A stretch of DNA of 64,000 nt from Streptomyces pseudovenezuelae (GCF_029892565.1 NZ_JARXVH010000005.1:310001-374000), one strand, 5' to 3'; numbered from the stretch's first letter, positions 19,458 through 27,941 are shown. Numbers and translations: made by a program. The notes: generated from the sequence alone by a model not told the origin.

Positions 19458-20170
19458 CCACGCTGCTCGAGGTCGAGGACCTCCGCGTCGCCTACGGCAA
19501 GATCGAGGCCGTCAAGGGCATCTCCTTCAAGGTCGAGGCCGGCCAGGTCGTCACCCTCATCGGCACCAACGGCGCCGGCAAGACGACGACCCTGCGCACC
19601 CTCTCGGGGCTGCTCAAGCCCAGCTCCGGCAAGATCACGTTCGAGGGGCAGCCGCTCAACGGTGTCGCCGCGCACAAGATCGTCGCGCTGGGCCTGGCCC
19701 ACTCCCCCGAGGGCCGGCACATCTTTCCGCGGCTGACCATCGAGGACAACCTCCGGCTCGGCGCCTTCCTCCGCAAGGACAAGGAGGGCATCGAGAAGGA
19801 CATCCAGCGGGCCTACGACCTCTTCTCGATCCTCGGGGAGCGGCGCAAGCAGGCCGCGGGCACCCTCTCGGGCGGTGAGCAGCAGATGCTGGCGATGGGC
19901 CGCGCGCTCATGTCCCAGCCCAAGCTGCTCATGCTGGACGAGCCCTCCATGGGTCTGTCGCCGATCATGATGCAGAAGATCATGTCGACGATCGTCGAGC
20001 TGAAGTCCCAGGGCACGACGATCCTGCTGGTCGAGCAGAACGCCCAGGCCGCCCTGTCGCTGGCCGACCAGGGTCACGTCATGGAGGTCGGCAACATCGT
20101 CCTGTCCGGCACCGGCCAGGACCTGCTGCACGACGAGTCGGTACGCAAGGCGTACCTGGGCGAGGACTAG
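19454..20170 (+). CDS. livF: Branched-chain amino-acid ABC transporter ATPase LivF
   Basis: 238-residue ABC ATPase of the LivF type. It has Walker A GTNGAGKTT (note Thr-Asn in place of the usual Pro-Asn), HSPEGRHIFPRLTIEDNL, signature LSGGEQQMLAMGRAL, Walker B KLLMLDEPSMGLSP and the switch segment LLVEQNAQAAL. It forms the second nucleotide-binding subunit with LivG. The GTG start overlaps the livG stop, with AGGGAGA 7 nt ahead. It is the last gene of the liv operon, which ends in a 20-bp stem terminator. Confidence 0.95.
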   Translation: MTTLLEVEDLRVAYGKIEAVKGISFKVEAGQVVTLIGTNGAGKTTTLRTLSGLLKPSSGKITFEGQPLNGVAAHKIVALGLAHSPEGRHIFPRLTIEDNLRLGAFLRKDKEGIEKDIQRAYDLFSILGERRKQAAGTLSGGEQQMLAMGRALMSQPKLLMLDEPSMGLSPIMMQKIMSTIVELKSQGTTILLVEQNAQAALSLADQGHVMEVGNIVLSGTGQDLLHDESVRKAYLGED

Positions 20171-20182
20171 CCGCCTCGCGCG

Positions 20183-20228
20183 ACGACGGAGGCCCGCACC
20201 CCCTGTCAGGGGTGCGGGCCTCCGTCGT
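20183..20228. terminator. Bidirectional terminator between livF and the ANTAR regulator
   Basis: Perfect 20-bp arms (20183-20202 and 20209-20228; ACGACGGAGGCCCGCACCCC on the left) close a 6-nt loop, CTGTCA. It lies 12 bp after the livF stop and 13 bp before the end of the convergent regulator gene, so it can serve both strands. Confidence 0.88.
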
Positions 20229-20241
20229 GTCCGGCGTGGGC

Positions 20242-20898
20242 TCAGCCCTTGCCGCTCTTCTTCTCGTCCGCGTCCTGGATGACCGCCTCGGCGACCTGCT
20301 GCATCGACATCCGGCGGTCCATGGAGGTCTTCTGGATCCACCGGAACGCGGCGGGCTCGGTCAGCCCGTACGCGGTCTGCAGGATGGACTTGGCCCGGTC
20401 GACCAGCTTGCGCGTCTCCAGGCGCTGGCTGAGGTCGGCGACCTCCTTCTCCAGCTCCTTCAGCTCCGTGAAGCGCGATACGGCCATCTCGATCGCCGGC
20501 ACGACGTCGCTCTTGCTGAACGGCTTGACCAGGTACGCCATGGCGCCGGCGTCCCGAGCCCGCTCGACGAGGTCGCGCTGCGAGAACGCGGTGAGCATCA
20601 GCACCGGGGCGATGCGCTCCTCGGCGATCTTCTCGGCCGCGGAGATGCCGTCCAGCTTGGGCATCTTCACATCGAGGATGACCAGGTCGGGCTGGTGCTC
20701 GCGGGCCAGTTCGATCGCCTGCTCACCGTCACCGGCCTCGCCGACGACGCTGTAGCCCTCTTCCTCCAGCATCTCTTTGAGGTCGAGGCGGATCAGCGCC
20801 TCGTCCTCGGCGATGACGACGCGGGTCGTCAGCGGAGGCACGTGCGACTTGTCGTCGTCGGGCGCGTCCACGGGCTGGGGCGACTCGGGGGCGGTCAC
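20242..20898 (-). CDS. pdtaR: ANTAR-domain response regulator, PdtaR-like
   Basis: 218 residues. The receiver domain (about 33-150) has the acidic pair in IAEDEALIRLDL, the phosphoacceptor Asp in DLVILDVKMP, Thr in LTAFSQRDLVERARDAGAMA and Lys in YLVKPFS. A coiled-coil linker (LKELEKEVADLSQRLETRK) leads to an ANTAR RNA-binding domain (DRAKSILQTAYGLTEPAAFRWIQ). It should bind two-hexaloop RNAs and prevent termination when phosphorylated. The sequence closely follows mycobacterial PdtaR, whose kinase is PdtaS; no kinase gene is in the window. GTG start with GAGGAG 7 nt upstream, preferred over a longer frame beginning at 20934. Confidence 0.9.
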   Translation of the reverse strand: MTAPESPQPVDAPDDDKSHVPPLTTRVVIAEDEALIRLDLKEMLEEEGYSVVGEAGDGEQAIELAREHQPDLVILDVKMPKLDGISAAEKIAEERIAPVLMLTAFSQRDLVERARDAGAMAYLVKPFSKSDVVPAIEMAVSRFTELKELEKEVADLSQRLETRKLVDRAKSILQTAYGLTEPAAFRWIQKTSMDRRMSMQQVAEAVIQDADEKKSGKG

Positions 20899-20992
20899 GG
20901 GGGCTCCTCGTTCCGGGCGGGGTGGTGCTGACAAGAGCCTACCTAGCTGCGACGCAGTAAGGTCACCCGGTACACTCCTGTGGGGTTGGCCA

Positions 20993-21075
20993 GCCGGGTT
21001 GGCGGAATGGCAGACGCTGATGTCTCAAACACATCTGTCCGAAAGGACGTGCGGGTTCGAATCCCGCACCCGGCA
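20993..21075 (+). tRNA. tRNA-Leu (anticodon CAA)
   Basis: An 83-nt class II cloverleaf. The acceptor stem GCCGGGT pairs with ACCCGGC, with discriminator A at 21075. The anticodon arm GATGT-CTCAAAC-ACATC has CAA at the anticodon positions, so it reads UUG. A variable stem of the Leu type (TGTCC-GAAA-GGACG) is present, and the T-arm is GCGGGTTCGAATCCCGC. CCA is not encoded. This is not the bldA tRNA, which has anticodon UAA. Confidence 0.95.
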
Positions 21076-21081
21076 CCCAGA

Positions 21082-21118
21082 AGCGGATGTCCACGCTCTC
21101 GTGAACATCCGCTTTTTT
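21082..21118 (+). terminator. Terminator after tRNA-Leu
   Basis: AGCGGATGT (21082-21090) pairs with ACATCCGCT (21105-21113), extended inward by CAC/GTG after one mismatch, and is followed by a run of T to 21118. It begins 6 nt after the tRNA and also lies just past the 3' end of the convergent pyruvate kinase gene. Confidence 0.85.
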
Positions 21119-21131
21119 CATGCCCGCAGGG

Positions 21132-22568
21132 CTACTTGGGGCTGTCGTCCTCACCGATGTGGTGGACGCGGACCAGGTTGGTGGCACCGGAGACTCCGGG
21201 CGGAGAACCCGCCGTGATGACGACGATGTCGCCCTTCTCGCAGCGGCCGTACTTCAGGAGCAGTTCGTCGACCTGGTCGACCATGGCGTCGGTGGAGTCG
21301 ACGTGCGGGCCGATGAAGGTCTCGATGCCCCAGGTGAGGTTGAGCTGGGAGCGGGTGGCCGGTTCCGGGGTGAAGGCCAGCATCGGGATCGGCGAGCGGT
21401 AGCGGGACAGCCGGCGGGCCGTGTCGCCGGACTGGGTGAAGGCGACCAGGAACTTGGCGCCGAGGAAGTCGCCCATCTCCGCCGCCGCGCGGGCCACCGC
21501 GCCGCCCTGGGTGCGGGGCTTGTTCCGCTCGGTCAGCGGCGGGAGGCCCTTGGCGAGGATGTCCTCCTCGGCCGCCTCGACGATCCGGGACATGGTGCTG
21601 ACGGTCGCGACGGGGTACTTGCCGACGCTGGTCTCGCCGGACAGCATCACCGCGTCCGCGCCGTCGATCACCGCGTTCGCCACGTCGCTCGCCTCGGCCC
21701 TGGTGGGGCGGGAGTTCTCGATCATCGATTCGAGCATCTGGGTGGCGACGATGACCGGCTTGGCGTTGCGCTTCGCCAGCTTGATCGCGCGCTTCTGGAC
21801 GATCGGCACCTGCTCCAGGGGCATCTCGACGCCGAGGTCGCCTCGGGCGACCATGATGCCGTCGAAGGCCGCGACGATGTCGTCGATCGACTCCACGGCC
21901 TGCGGCTTCTCGACCTTGGCGATCACCGGGAGGCGGCGGCCCTCCTCGTCCATGATCCGGTGGACGGCCTCGATGTCCTTGCCGCTGCGGACGAAGGAGA
22001 GGGCGATGACGTCACAGCCGATGCGCAGGGCCCAGCGGAGGTCTGCCTCGTCCTTGTCGGAGAGGGCGGGGACGGAGACGGCGACACCGGGGAGGTTGAG
22101 GCCCTTGTGGTCGGAGACCATGCCGCCCTCGACGACGGTGGTGTGCACGCGGGGGCCGTCGACGGCGGTGACTTCGAGGCAGACCTTGCCGTCGTCGACC
22201 AGGACGCGCTCACCGGGGGTGACATCACCGGCGAGGCCCGCGTAGGTCGTACCGCAGGAGTTCCGGTCGCCCTCGGCGCCGTCCTCGACGGTGATGATGA
22301 AGGTGTCTCCACGTTCAAGGAGTACGGGGCCTTCGGTGAAACGGCCGAGTCGGATCTTCGGGCCTTGAAGGTCGGCGAGGATTCCGACGCTGCGGCCGGT
22401 CTCGTCCGCGGCCTTTCGCACGCGCTGGTAGCGCTCCTCGTGCTCGGCGTAGCTGCCGTGGCTGAGGTTGAATCGGGCGACGTCCATTCCGGCTTCGACC
22501 AGTGCCTTGATCTGGTCGTACGAGTCGGTGGCGGGCCCCAGAGTACAGACGATCTTTGCTCGGCGCAT
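21132..22568 (-). CDS. pyk: Pyruvate kinase
   Basis: 478 residues, full length for a bacterial pyruvate kinase. It opens MRRAKIVCTLGPATDS with the substrate-binding FNLSHGSYAEH and LADLQGPKIRLG segments, a B domain, the catalytic signature IAKVEKPQAVESID, the metal/ADP segment VARGDLGVEMP, ATQMLESM and MLSGETSVGKYP. It converts phosphoenolpyruvate and ADP to pyruvate and ATP. No clear Shine-Dalgarno sequence precedes the ATG; a TAGGCT (22575-22580, minus strand) 6-12 bases upstream could be a -10 box for a leaderless transcript (inference). Confidence 0.96.
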   Translation of the reverse strand: MRRAKIVCTLGPATDSYDQIKALVEAGMDVARFNLSHGSYAEHEERYQRVRKAADETGRSVGILADLQGPKIRLGRFTEGPVLLERGDTFIITVEDGAEGDRNSCGTTYAGLAGDVTPGERVLVDDGKVCLEVTAVDGPRVHTTVVEGGMVSDHKGLNLPGVAVSVPALSDKDEADLRWALRIGCDVIALSFVRSGKDIEAVHRIMDEEGRRLPVIAKVEKPQAVESIDDIVAAFDGIMVARGDLGVEMPLEQVPIVQKRAIKLAKRNAKPVIVATQMLESMIENSRPTRAEASDVANAVIDGADAVMLSGETSVGKYPVATVSTMSRIVEAAEEDILAKGLPPLTERNKPRTQGGAVARAAAEMGDFLGAKFLVAFTQSGDTARRLSRYRSPIPMLAFTPEPATRSQLNLTWGIETFIGPHVDSTDAMVDQVDELLLKYGRCEKGDIVVITAGSPPGVSGATNLVRVHHIGEDDSPK

Positions 22569-22617
22569 AGTTCGAGCCTAGGCCTTACCGGCGAGTAGAG
22601 AATTGGTCGTGTATGAC

Positions 22618-22637
22618 CACTCAACAACCTTTGAGTG
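22618..22637. other. Small inverted repeat between pyk and the SIMPL gene
   Basis: CACTCAA (22618-22624) and TTGAGTG (22631-22637) form a 7-bp stem with a 6-nt loop in an AT-richer stretch of about 140 bp. It lies about 50 bp upstream of pyk and 73 bp past the SIMPL gene stop. It could be a terminator for that gene or an operator for pyk; the sequence does not decide. Confidence 0.35.
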
Positions 22638-22709
22638 AAGGGCTATTGACAAGTATTGAATTGTGCGGTGGGGCGCTCCGATGAGCATTTTTCTGCCGGC
22701 CGAACCTTT

Positions 22710-23438
22710 CTACAGTCGGGGCGGTGTCATGGTGAAACGGGCGTTGACCTGGGCGTGGACGTGCTGGCGCTGGGGTTCCAGGTCGAGGGCCGCGACGGCG
22801 GTGTCCTCGGCGGCGGCCCCGTAGGCCATCGAGCGCATACGGCCCGGGGACTGTGGATAAGGCTGGGCGTTCTCGGCGCCGATATCGGCCAGCTCGACGA
22901 GCGCGGCGAGGCCGGCGTCCAGGGCCTCCGCGTATTCGCGGGCGCGCTGCACGGCTTCGCGTACCGCCTGCTGGCGGGCCTGGCGGTGTACGGGCGAGTC
23001 GGGGCGCAGGGCCCACCAGGGGCCGTCGACGCGAGTGAGGTCGAGGTCGGCGAGGCGGGTGGTGAGTTCGCCGAGGGCGGTGAAGTCGGTGAGCTCGGCG
23101 GTGATGTGCACGCTGCCGTGATACGTGCGGACGCGTTCGCCGCGGCCACGCTGAGTGAGCTCGGGGGTGATGGAGAAGTGCCCGGTCTCCAGCCGCTCGA
23201 CGGCGTCGCCGTACGTCTTCACGAGGTCCAGGGCGGTGGCGTTGCGGCGGGTGAGGTCGTCCAGGGCGGCGCGGCGGTCCTTGCCGCGGGAGGCGACCGT
23301 GATGCCGATGCGGGCGATCTCGGGGTCGACTTCGAGGCGGGCCTCGCCGCGGACGGCGATGCGCGGAGCGTCGGGGGTGCCGTAGGGGACGGCGGGCTGG
23401 GGGGTGTCCGGCGACGGGGTGCTCGAAGGGGTGGCCAT
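22710..23438 (-). CDS. SIMPL-domain (DUF541) protein
   Basis: 242 residues. After a Pro/Ser/Thr-rich N-terminus (about 25 residues) the sequence follows the SIMPL/DUF541 fold (RIAVRGEARLEVDPEIARIGITV; a central ERLETGHFSITPE; QQAVREAVQRAREYAEALDAGL). Most SIMPL proteins are exported, but this one has no signal peptide, so it is predicted cytosolic. Function is unknown; the family name comes from a signalling molecule that associates with mouse pelle-like kinase. The ATG at 23436-23438 is chosen over the upstream extension, which looks non-coding. Confidence 0.8.
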   Translation of the reverse strand: MATPSSTPSPDTPQPAVPYGTPDAPRIAVRGEARLEVDPEIARIGITVASRGKDRRAALDDLTRRNATALDLVKTYGDAVERLETGHFSITPELTQRGRGERVRTYHGSVHITAELTDFTALGELTTRLADLDLTRVDGPWWALRPDSPVHRQARQQAVREAVQRAREYAEALDAGLAALVELADIGAENAQPYPQSPGRMRSMAYGAAAEDTAVAALDLEPQRQHVHAQVNARFTMTPPRL

Positions 23439-23588
23439 ACGCCCAACTCTGTCACTTCTTAGCTGGGTACGGGCCGGAGAGCGCACAGGTTAGGTCACCA
23501 GATCGCAACCTCAGAGACCTGTTGCCGTCGGTCGTGGACGCGTCAGAATCTACGCGCGTTGTTGACCATTCCCCGAGGAGAGCCAGAG

Positions 23589-25397
23589 ATGCCCTTGAAC
23601 CGCAGGAAGTTCCTGAAGAAGTCCGCCGTGACGGGCGCCGGGGTCGCGCTGGCCGGTGCGGCGGCGGCACCCTCGGCACAGGCAGCGGAGAGCGCGATGA
23701 AGAAGCCCGCGAAGGCGAAGCGGTACTCCCTCACGGTCCTGGGCACCACCGACCTGCACGGGCACGTCTTCAACTGGGACTACTTCAAGGACGCGGAGTA
23801 CACGGACACGGCCGGCAACGCGCAGGGCCTGGCCCGGATCTCGACGCTGGTGAACCGGATCCGCAAGGAACGGGGCCGCGAGAACACGCTGCTGCTGGAC
23901 GCCGGCGACACGATCCAGGGCACCCCGCTGACGTACTACTACGCGAAGGTCGACCCGATCACCGCCAAGGGCGGCCCGGTGCACCCGATGGCGCAGGCGA
24001 TGAACGCGATCGGGTACGACGCGGTGGCGCTGGGCAACCACGAGTTCAACTACGGCATCGAGACGCTGCGCAAGTTCGAGGACCAGTGCCGCTTCCCGCT
24101 CCTCGGTGCGAACGCGCTGGACGCGAAGACGCTCAAGCCCGCCTTCCCGCCGTACTTCATCAAGAAGTTCCACGTGAAGGGCGCGCCGCCGGTCAAGGTG
24201 GCCGTGCTGGGGCTGACCAACCCGGGCATCGCGATCTGGGACAAGGCGTATGTGCAGGGCAAGTTGACGTTCCCGGGTCTGGAGGAGCAGGCCGCGAAGT
24301 GGGTGCCGAAGCTGCGGTCGATGGGCGCGGACGTGGTGGTCGTGTCGGCGCACTCCGGTTCGTCCGGCACTTCGTCCTACGGTGACCAGCTGCCGTACGT
24401 GGAGAACTCGGCGGCGCTGGTGGCGCAGCAGGTGCCCGGCATCGACGCGATCCTGGTGGGCCACGCGCACGTGGAGATCCCGGAGTTGAAGGTCACCAAC
24501 GCCAAGACCGGGAAGACGGTGGTGCTTTCGGAGCCGCTGGCGTTCGCGGAGCGGCTGTCGCAGTTCGACGTCGAGCTGGTCTTCGCCAAGGGGCGGTGGA
24601 GCGTCGAGTCGGTCTCCTCCAAGGTCGTCAACACCAACACGGTCGCCGACGACCCGAAGATCACCCGGCTCCTTTCGGACGAGCACGCGAAGGTCGTCGA
24701 GTACGTCAACCAGGTGGTCGGCACCGCCACGCAGACGCTGACGACGGTCGACGCGCGCTACAAGGACGCCCCGATCATCGACCTGATCACCAAGGTCCAG
24801 GAGGACGTGGTCAAGGCGGCCCTGGTGGGCACCGCGTACGCCTCGCTGCCGGTGGTCGCGCAGGCCTCGCCGTTCTCGCGGACCTCGGAGATCCCGGCGG
24901 GCGAGGTGACGATCCGCGACCTGTCGGGGCTGTACGTGTACGACAACACGCTGGTCGCGAAGGTGCTGACGGGTGCGCAGGTCCGGGCGTACCTGGAGTA
25001 CTCGGCGGAGTACTTCGTGCAGACGGCCGCGGACGCGGCGATCGACCCGGAGAAGCTGACCAACGCGAACAACCGCCCCGACTACAACTACGACTACGTG
25101 TCGGGGTTCCGGTACGACATCGACATCGCGCAGGCGGCCGGTGCGCGGATCAAGAACCTGACGTACAACGGGGCGGCGCTGGACGACGCGCAGCAGTTCG
25201 TGCTCGCGGTGAACAACTACCGCGCCAACGGCGGCGGCGCGTTCCCGCACGTGGCCTCCGCGACCGAGGTGTGGTCGGAGTCGACGGAGATCCGCACCCG
25301 GATCGCGGAGTGGGTGACCGCGAAGGGTGAGCTGGACCCGGTGGACTTCGCGTCGGTGGACTGGAAGCTCACGCGGAACGGCACGCCGGTCTTCTGA
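23589..25397 (+). CDS. Tat-exported bifunctional metallophosphatase/5'-nucleotidase
   Basis: 602 residues. A twin-arginine signal (NRRKFLKKSAVTG, cleavage near AQA about residue 33) targets it outside the cell. The N-terminal calcineurin-like domain carries the dimetal ligands in TTDLHGHV, LLDAGDTIQG, ALGNHEFNYG, VVSAHSG and VGHAHVEIP. The C-terminal 5'-nucleotidase domain (about 370-580) has GEVTIRDLSGLYVYDN and the substrate-stacking region NNYRANGGGAFPH. It should hydrolyse nucleotide phosphates to salvage phosphate and nucleosides. The ATG has GAGGAG upstream; the frame's earlier start at 23559 would spoil the Tat signal. Confidence 0.92.
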   Translation: MPLNRRKFLKKSAVTGAGVALAGAAAAPSAQAAESAMKKPAKAKRYSLTVLGTTDLHGHVFNWDYFKDAEYTDTAGNAQGLARISTLVNRIRKERGRENTLLLDAGDTIQGTPLTYYYAKVDPITAKGGPVHPMAQAMNAIGYDAVALGNHEFNYGIETLRKFEDQCRFPLLGANALDAKTLKPAFPPYFIKKFHVKGAPPVKVAVLGLTNPGIAIWDKAYVQGKLTFPGLEEQAAKWVPKLRSMGADVVVVSAHSGSSGTSSYGDQLPYVENSAALVAQQVPGIDAILVGHAHVEIPELKVTNAKTGKTVVLSEPLAFAERLSQFDVELVFAKGRWSVESVSSKVVNTNTVADDPKITRLLSDEHAKVVEYVNQVVGTATQTLTTVDARYKDAPIIDLITKVQEDVVKAALVGTAYASLPVVAQASPFSRTSEIPAGEVTIRDLSGLYVYDNTLVAKVLTGAQVRAYLEYSAEYFVQTAADAAIDPEKLTNANNRPDYNYDYVSGFRYDIDIAQAAGARIKNLTYNGAALDDAQQFVLAVNNYRANGGGAFPHVASATEVWSESTEIRTRIAEWVTAKGELDPVDFASVDWKLTRNGTPVF

Positions 25398-25416
25398 CGG
25401 TCGGTCAGTCTCCTGG

Positions 25417-25449
25417 CGGTGCCTCGGACTTCGGATGTCCGAGGCACCG
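25417..25449. terminator. Bidirectional terminator, nucleotidase / chitinase
   Basis: Perfect 13-bp arms (CGGTGCCTCGGAC at 25417-25429, complement at 25437-25449) with a 7-nt loop, placed between two convergent genes: 20 bp after the nucleotidase stop and 33 bp past the chitinase stop. Confidence 0.82.
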
Positions 25450-25481
25450 TCGGCCGGGGGTGGGTCACACCCTCCCTCGGG

Positions 25482-26486
25482 TCAGCGCAGTGTCCGGGTG
25501 AACTGGTACGCGCTCTGCGAGGTGCCGCTGCAGGTGTCGGAGAGCTGGCCGTTGGTCGCACAGGCCTTGTCGCGGCCGAGCGACCAGAACGACAGCTCCT
25601 GAATGCCCTTGCTCGCCGCGAAGTTGGCGAGCGTCGTCGCGTTCGCGGTGCTGAACACCTCGGCCTGGGTGTCGTTGACCCCGATCATGGGGGTGTTGCC
25701 CTCCATGGCCCACAGCTGCGCCGAGGTCTTGGTCGTCCAGATCCGGCCCAGCTGGTCGTGCAGGGCGGTCGCCGCGTCGGTGGCCGCCTTGCCCATGTTC
25801 ATGGCCGGCCCGTAGTCCATGGTCATGATGTTGACCAGGTTGACGGTCAGGGCGTTGCTCTTGGCGTTGTTGAGCAGATTGATCGAGTTCTGCTCCAGGC
25901 CGGTGGGGTTGACCGGCAGGGTGTACTGGACGTCGAGCTTGCGCCCTGCCGTCGCGTACTCGCTCTGCAACTGCGCCAGGGCCTTGTTGCGCCGGTCGTT
26001 GGCGGCCGTGTTGTTGAGGGTCGAGCCCTCGATGTCGAGGTCGACGCGGGTGAGGTTGAGGGTGTCGATGACCTTCTTGTACTGGGCCTTGAGGGTCGAG
26101 ACCGAGGTGCAGGCGAGACCCAGTTCCGTGCCGGAGGCGCCGCCGAAGGAGGCGATGACGTCCCCGCCCGCCGCGCGCAGCGAGTTGATGGCGGAGGTCC
26201 AGGAGGCGTTGTTGATGGCCGTGTCGCCGTTGAACGTCGCGTTGCAGCCGTTGCCGGCGATGACGAAGGCGAGGGTGAAGTACTTCTGCCCGGTGGCGTT
26301 GCGCGCGTTGGCGAGGGCGGAAGGCGAGTTCCAGGTCTCCGCGTAGGGCGCGGAGTACCGGGCGGGGAAGCCGGGGCCGGGGTTCGCCGCCGCCGGGGCG
26401 GCGGACGCCGAGGGGGCGAGAACGGCGGCCACTGTCGCACTTGCGGCAGCGGCAACGGCCAGCGCGTATCGGCTGTTTCGACGCAT
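25482..26486 (-). CDS. Secreted GH18 chitinase-like glycoside hydrolase
   Basis: 334 residues. It has a signal peptide (RRNSRYALAVAAAASATVAAVLAPSASA), then a single GH18 catalytic domain without a carbohydrate-binding module. The active-site motif reads RVDLDIEG, equivalent to DxxDxDxE with the last Glu as proton donor. GGDVIASFGGASG matches the SxGG motif of the third strand, and MTMDYGPAMNM the conserved Met-x-Tyr/Asp region. It should cleave chitin or chito-oligosaccharides by substrate-assisted catalysis. GGAGG lies 4 nt before the ATG. A DasR-like element lies about 110 bp upstream, fitting control by N-acetylglucosamine metabolism. Confidence 0.88.
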   Translation of the reverse strand: MRRNSRYALAVAAAASATVAAVLAPSASAAPAAANPGPGFPARYSAPYAETWNSPSALANARNATGQKYFTLAFVIAGNGCNATFNGDTAINNASWTSAINSLRAAGGDVIASFGGASGTELGLACTSVSTLKAQYKKVIDTLNLTRVDLDIEGSTLNNTAANDRRNKALAQLQSEYATAGRKLDVQYTLPVNPTGLEQNSINLLNNAKSNALTVNLVNIMTMDYGPAMNMGKAATDAATALHDQLGRIWTTKTSAQLWAMEGNTPMIGVNDTQAEVFSTANATTLANFAASKGIQELSFWSLGRDKACATNGQLSDTCSGTSQSAYQFTRTLR

Positions 26487-26542
26487 GAGTCCTCCAAGAT
26501 GCAGCGCACGCGGCGCTGGTGGGGGTAGAGGAAGCCATGCCA

Positions 26543-26577
26543 GTTCACAACTCTGAACAACCTCTGTTCATGTGAAC
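26543..26577. promoter_or_regulatory. Nested inverted repeats upstream of the chitinase gene
   Basis: GTTCACA (26543-26549) pairs with TGTGAAC (26571-26577), and inside it TGAACA (26554-26559) pairs with TGTTCA (26565-26570). Both are symmetric about the same centre, in the leader or promoter region 57-91 bp upstream of the chitinase ATG. It could be an operator for a dimeric repressor or an RNA hairpin. Confidence 0.5.
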
Positions 26578-26593
26578 GGACTGTGAGCCATTA

Positions 26594-26605
26594 AGGCCTA
26601 GACCA
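26594..26605. promoter_or_regulatory. DasR-responsive element (dre)-like site
   Basis: AGGCCTAGACCA matches the dre core TGGTCTAGACCA at 10 of 12 positions. It lies about 110 bp upstream of the chitinase ATG, a usual position for chitinase operators in Streptomyces. DasR is the GntR-type regulator released by glucosamine-6-phosphate. Binding is inferred. Confidence 0.55.
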
Positions 26606-26689
26606 ATACCCCCGTCAACCCATGCGTCGGAAAAGGACGGTTGGCGTCGACGCCGGTCTTCCAGAGCCCGGCGGCCGAAGGTCCAGCGG

Positions 26690-27841
26690 CTAGAGGTCCA
26701 GCAGCGTGACGTCGACGGCGGCGGCGATGGCCTTCGCGCCGGCGTCGTTGACGTGCAGGCCGTCGCCGGAGTCGAACTCCGCGCGGATACGGTCCGGTCG
26801 GGCCGGGTCCGCGACGGCGGCGGCCGCGTCGACGATGCCGTCGAAGGGGTGATCGGCGCCGAGCAGCCAGGAGTTGACCTCGCGGCGGGCGGCCTGGCCG
26901 GCCTCGCTGTCGTAGCCGGGATAGACGGCACCGGCGTAGGGGCCGATCGTGCTGGCGACGACGGTGAGTCCGGCGGCGTGCAGACGGGCGGCGAGCATGC
27001 GGAGGCCCGCGATCAGGTCGGCGGCGGTGGGCCGTTCGGTGGCGGGCTCGGGGTACGCGAGGGTGCCGGGCAGGCCCAGGTCGTTGAGGCCGATGTGGAC
27101 CAGGACGTGGCTGACGCCGGGCACGGCGAGGACGTCGCGGTCGACCCGGGACAGCAGGTGGTCGCCGACCGCGTCGGTGAGCAGGCGGTTGGCGGAGATG
27201 CCCTGATTGACGATCCAGCCGCGGGTCAGGCGGCGGCCGAGCTGGGCGGGGAAGCTGTTGTCGGTGCCGGGGGTGGTGGCCGCGCCCTCGATCCAGGAGT
27301 CGCCGAACGCGACGGCGATCCGGGTGCCCTCGGGGGCCAGGACGTCCACACCCGTGAGGTAGTGCCCGGTGGACAACTCCTCGGCGTCTTCGAGGACTTC
27401 GGCGGAGAGCCGGTCACCGGGGACGGCGTGGCCGACGTCGTAGGGGATCGCGGAGTAGGTGCTCAGACCGGTGTCGCCGGGCAGGTAGAGGGTGACGGTG
27501 AGCTCCTCCCCCGCGCTGACGGGCAACTCGACCGGATCGCTGACGAGTTCCTCGCCGACCGGGATCGTGGTGTCCTCGGCGCCCGCGAAGCGCAGGGGTG
27601 TGTCGCTGGTGGGGTCGATCCGGCTGGCCCGGGTGCGGACGGCGAGATGGGCGCCGCCGATGCGCAGGGGCTCCTTGCCGTAGCGGTTGCTGAACCGGAC
27701 GCGCAGCGCCTCGCCGCCGCCGGCCAGACGCAGCGACTGGCGGACGGTCTGGTCGGTGAAGCCCCGGGCTTCGAAGAGTTCGAAGGCCTCGTACGGGTCG
27801 ATGACGGCGGAGCGGTGGGCGGCGATCCAGGTCGAGGTCAT
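26690..27841 (-). CDS. SGNH/GDSL hydrolase
   Basis: 383 residues with no signal peptide. An N-terminal beta-rich region (about 1-175) precedes an SGNH domain. Block I is AVAFGDSWIEG (Ser nucleophile), block II NQGISANRLL, block III VHIGLNDLG and block V DGLHVNDAG (Asp/His). It hydrolyses an ester or acyl bond of an unknown substrate. The start at 27839-27841 gives MTSTWIAAHRSAV, typical of this subfamily; Shine-Dalgarno support is weak and an upstream GTG at 27926-27928 is possible. It is 100 bp downstream of the N-hydroxylase gene on the same strand, so it may act on a product of that pathway. Confidence 0.82.
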   Translation of the reverse strand: MTSTWIAAHRSAVIDPYEAFELFEARGFTDQTVRQSLRLAGGGEALRVRFSNRYGKEPLRIGGAHLAVRTRASRIDPTSDTPLRFAGAEDTTIPVGEELVSDPVELPVSAGEELTVTLYLPGDTGLSTYSAIPYDVGHAVPGDRLSAEVLEDAEELSTGHYLTGVDVLAPEGTRIAVAFGDSWIEGAATTPGTDNSFPAQLGRRLTRGWIVNQGISANRLLTDAVGDHLLSRVDRDVLAVPGVSHVLVHIGLNDLGLPGTLAYPEPATERPTAADLIAGLRMLAARLHAAGLTVVASTIGPYAGAVYPGYDSEAGQAARREVNSWLLGADHPFDGIVDAAAAVADPARPDRIRAEFDSGDGLHVNDAGAKAIAAAVDVTLLDL

Positions 27842-27941
27842 GGCGGGCCCAACGCCCCCGCCGGACGGATTCTTCCCCCCGTTGACCCTTTGCGGCCTTT
27901 CGTCGATGTGGCTTCGCGCCGGCGTCACCGCGCCGCCGGTG

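Noticed and set aside
20993-21075. bldA-type regulatory tRNA
   Set aside because: The anticodon is CAA, not UAA, so it reads UUG and is not the developmental UUA tRNA.
21050-21080. Integrated element at the tRNA-Leu 3' end
   Set aside because: No second copy of the tRNA 3' end, integrase gene or anomalous DNA is present downstream; pyruvate kinase follows directly.
23486-23588. PHO box upstream of the 5'-nucleotidase gene
   Set aside because: Only one GTTGACC-like unit is present; the 11-bp direct repeats needed for PhoP binding are absent.
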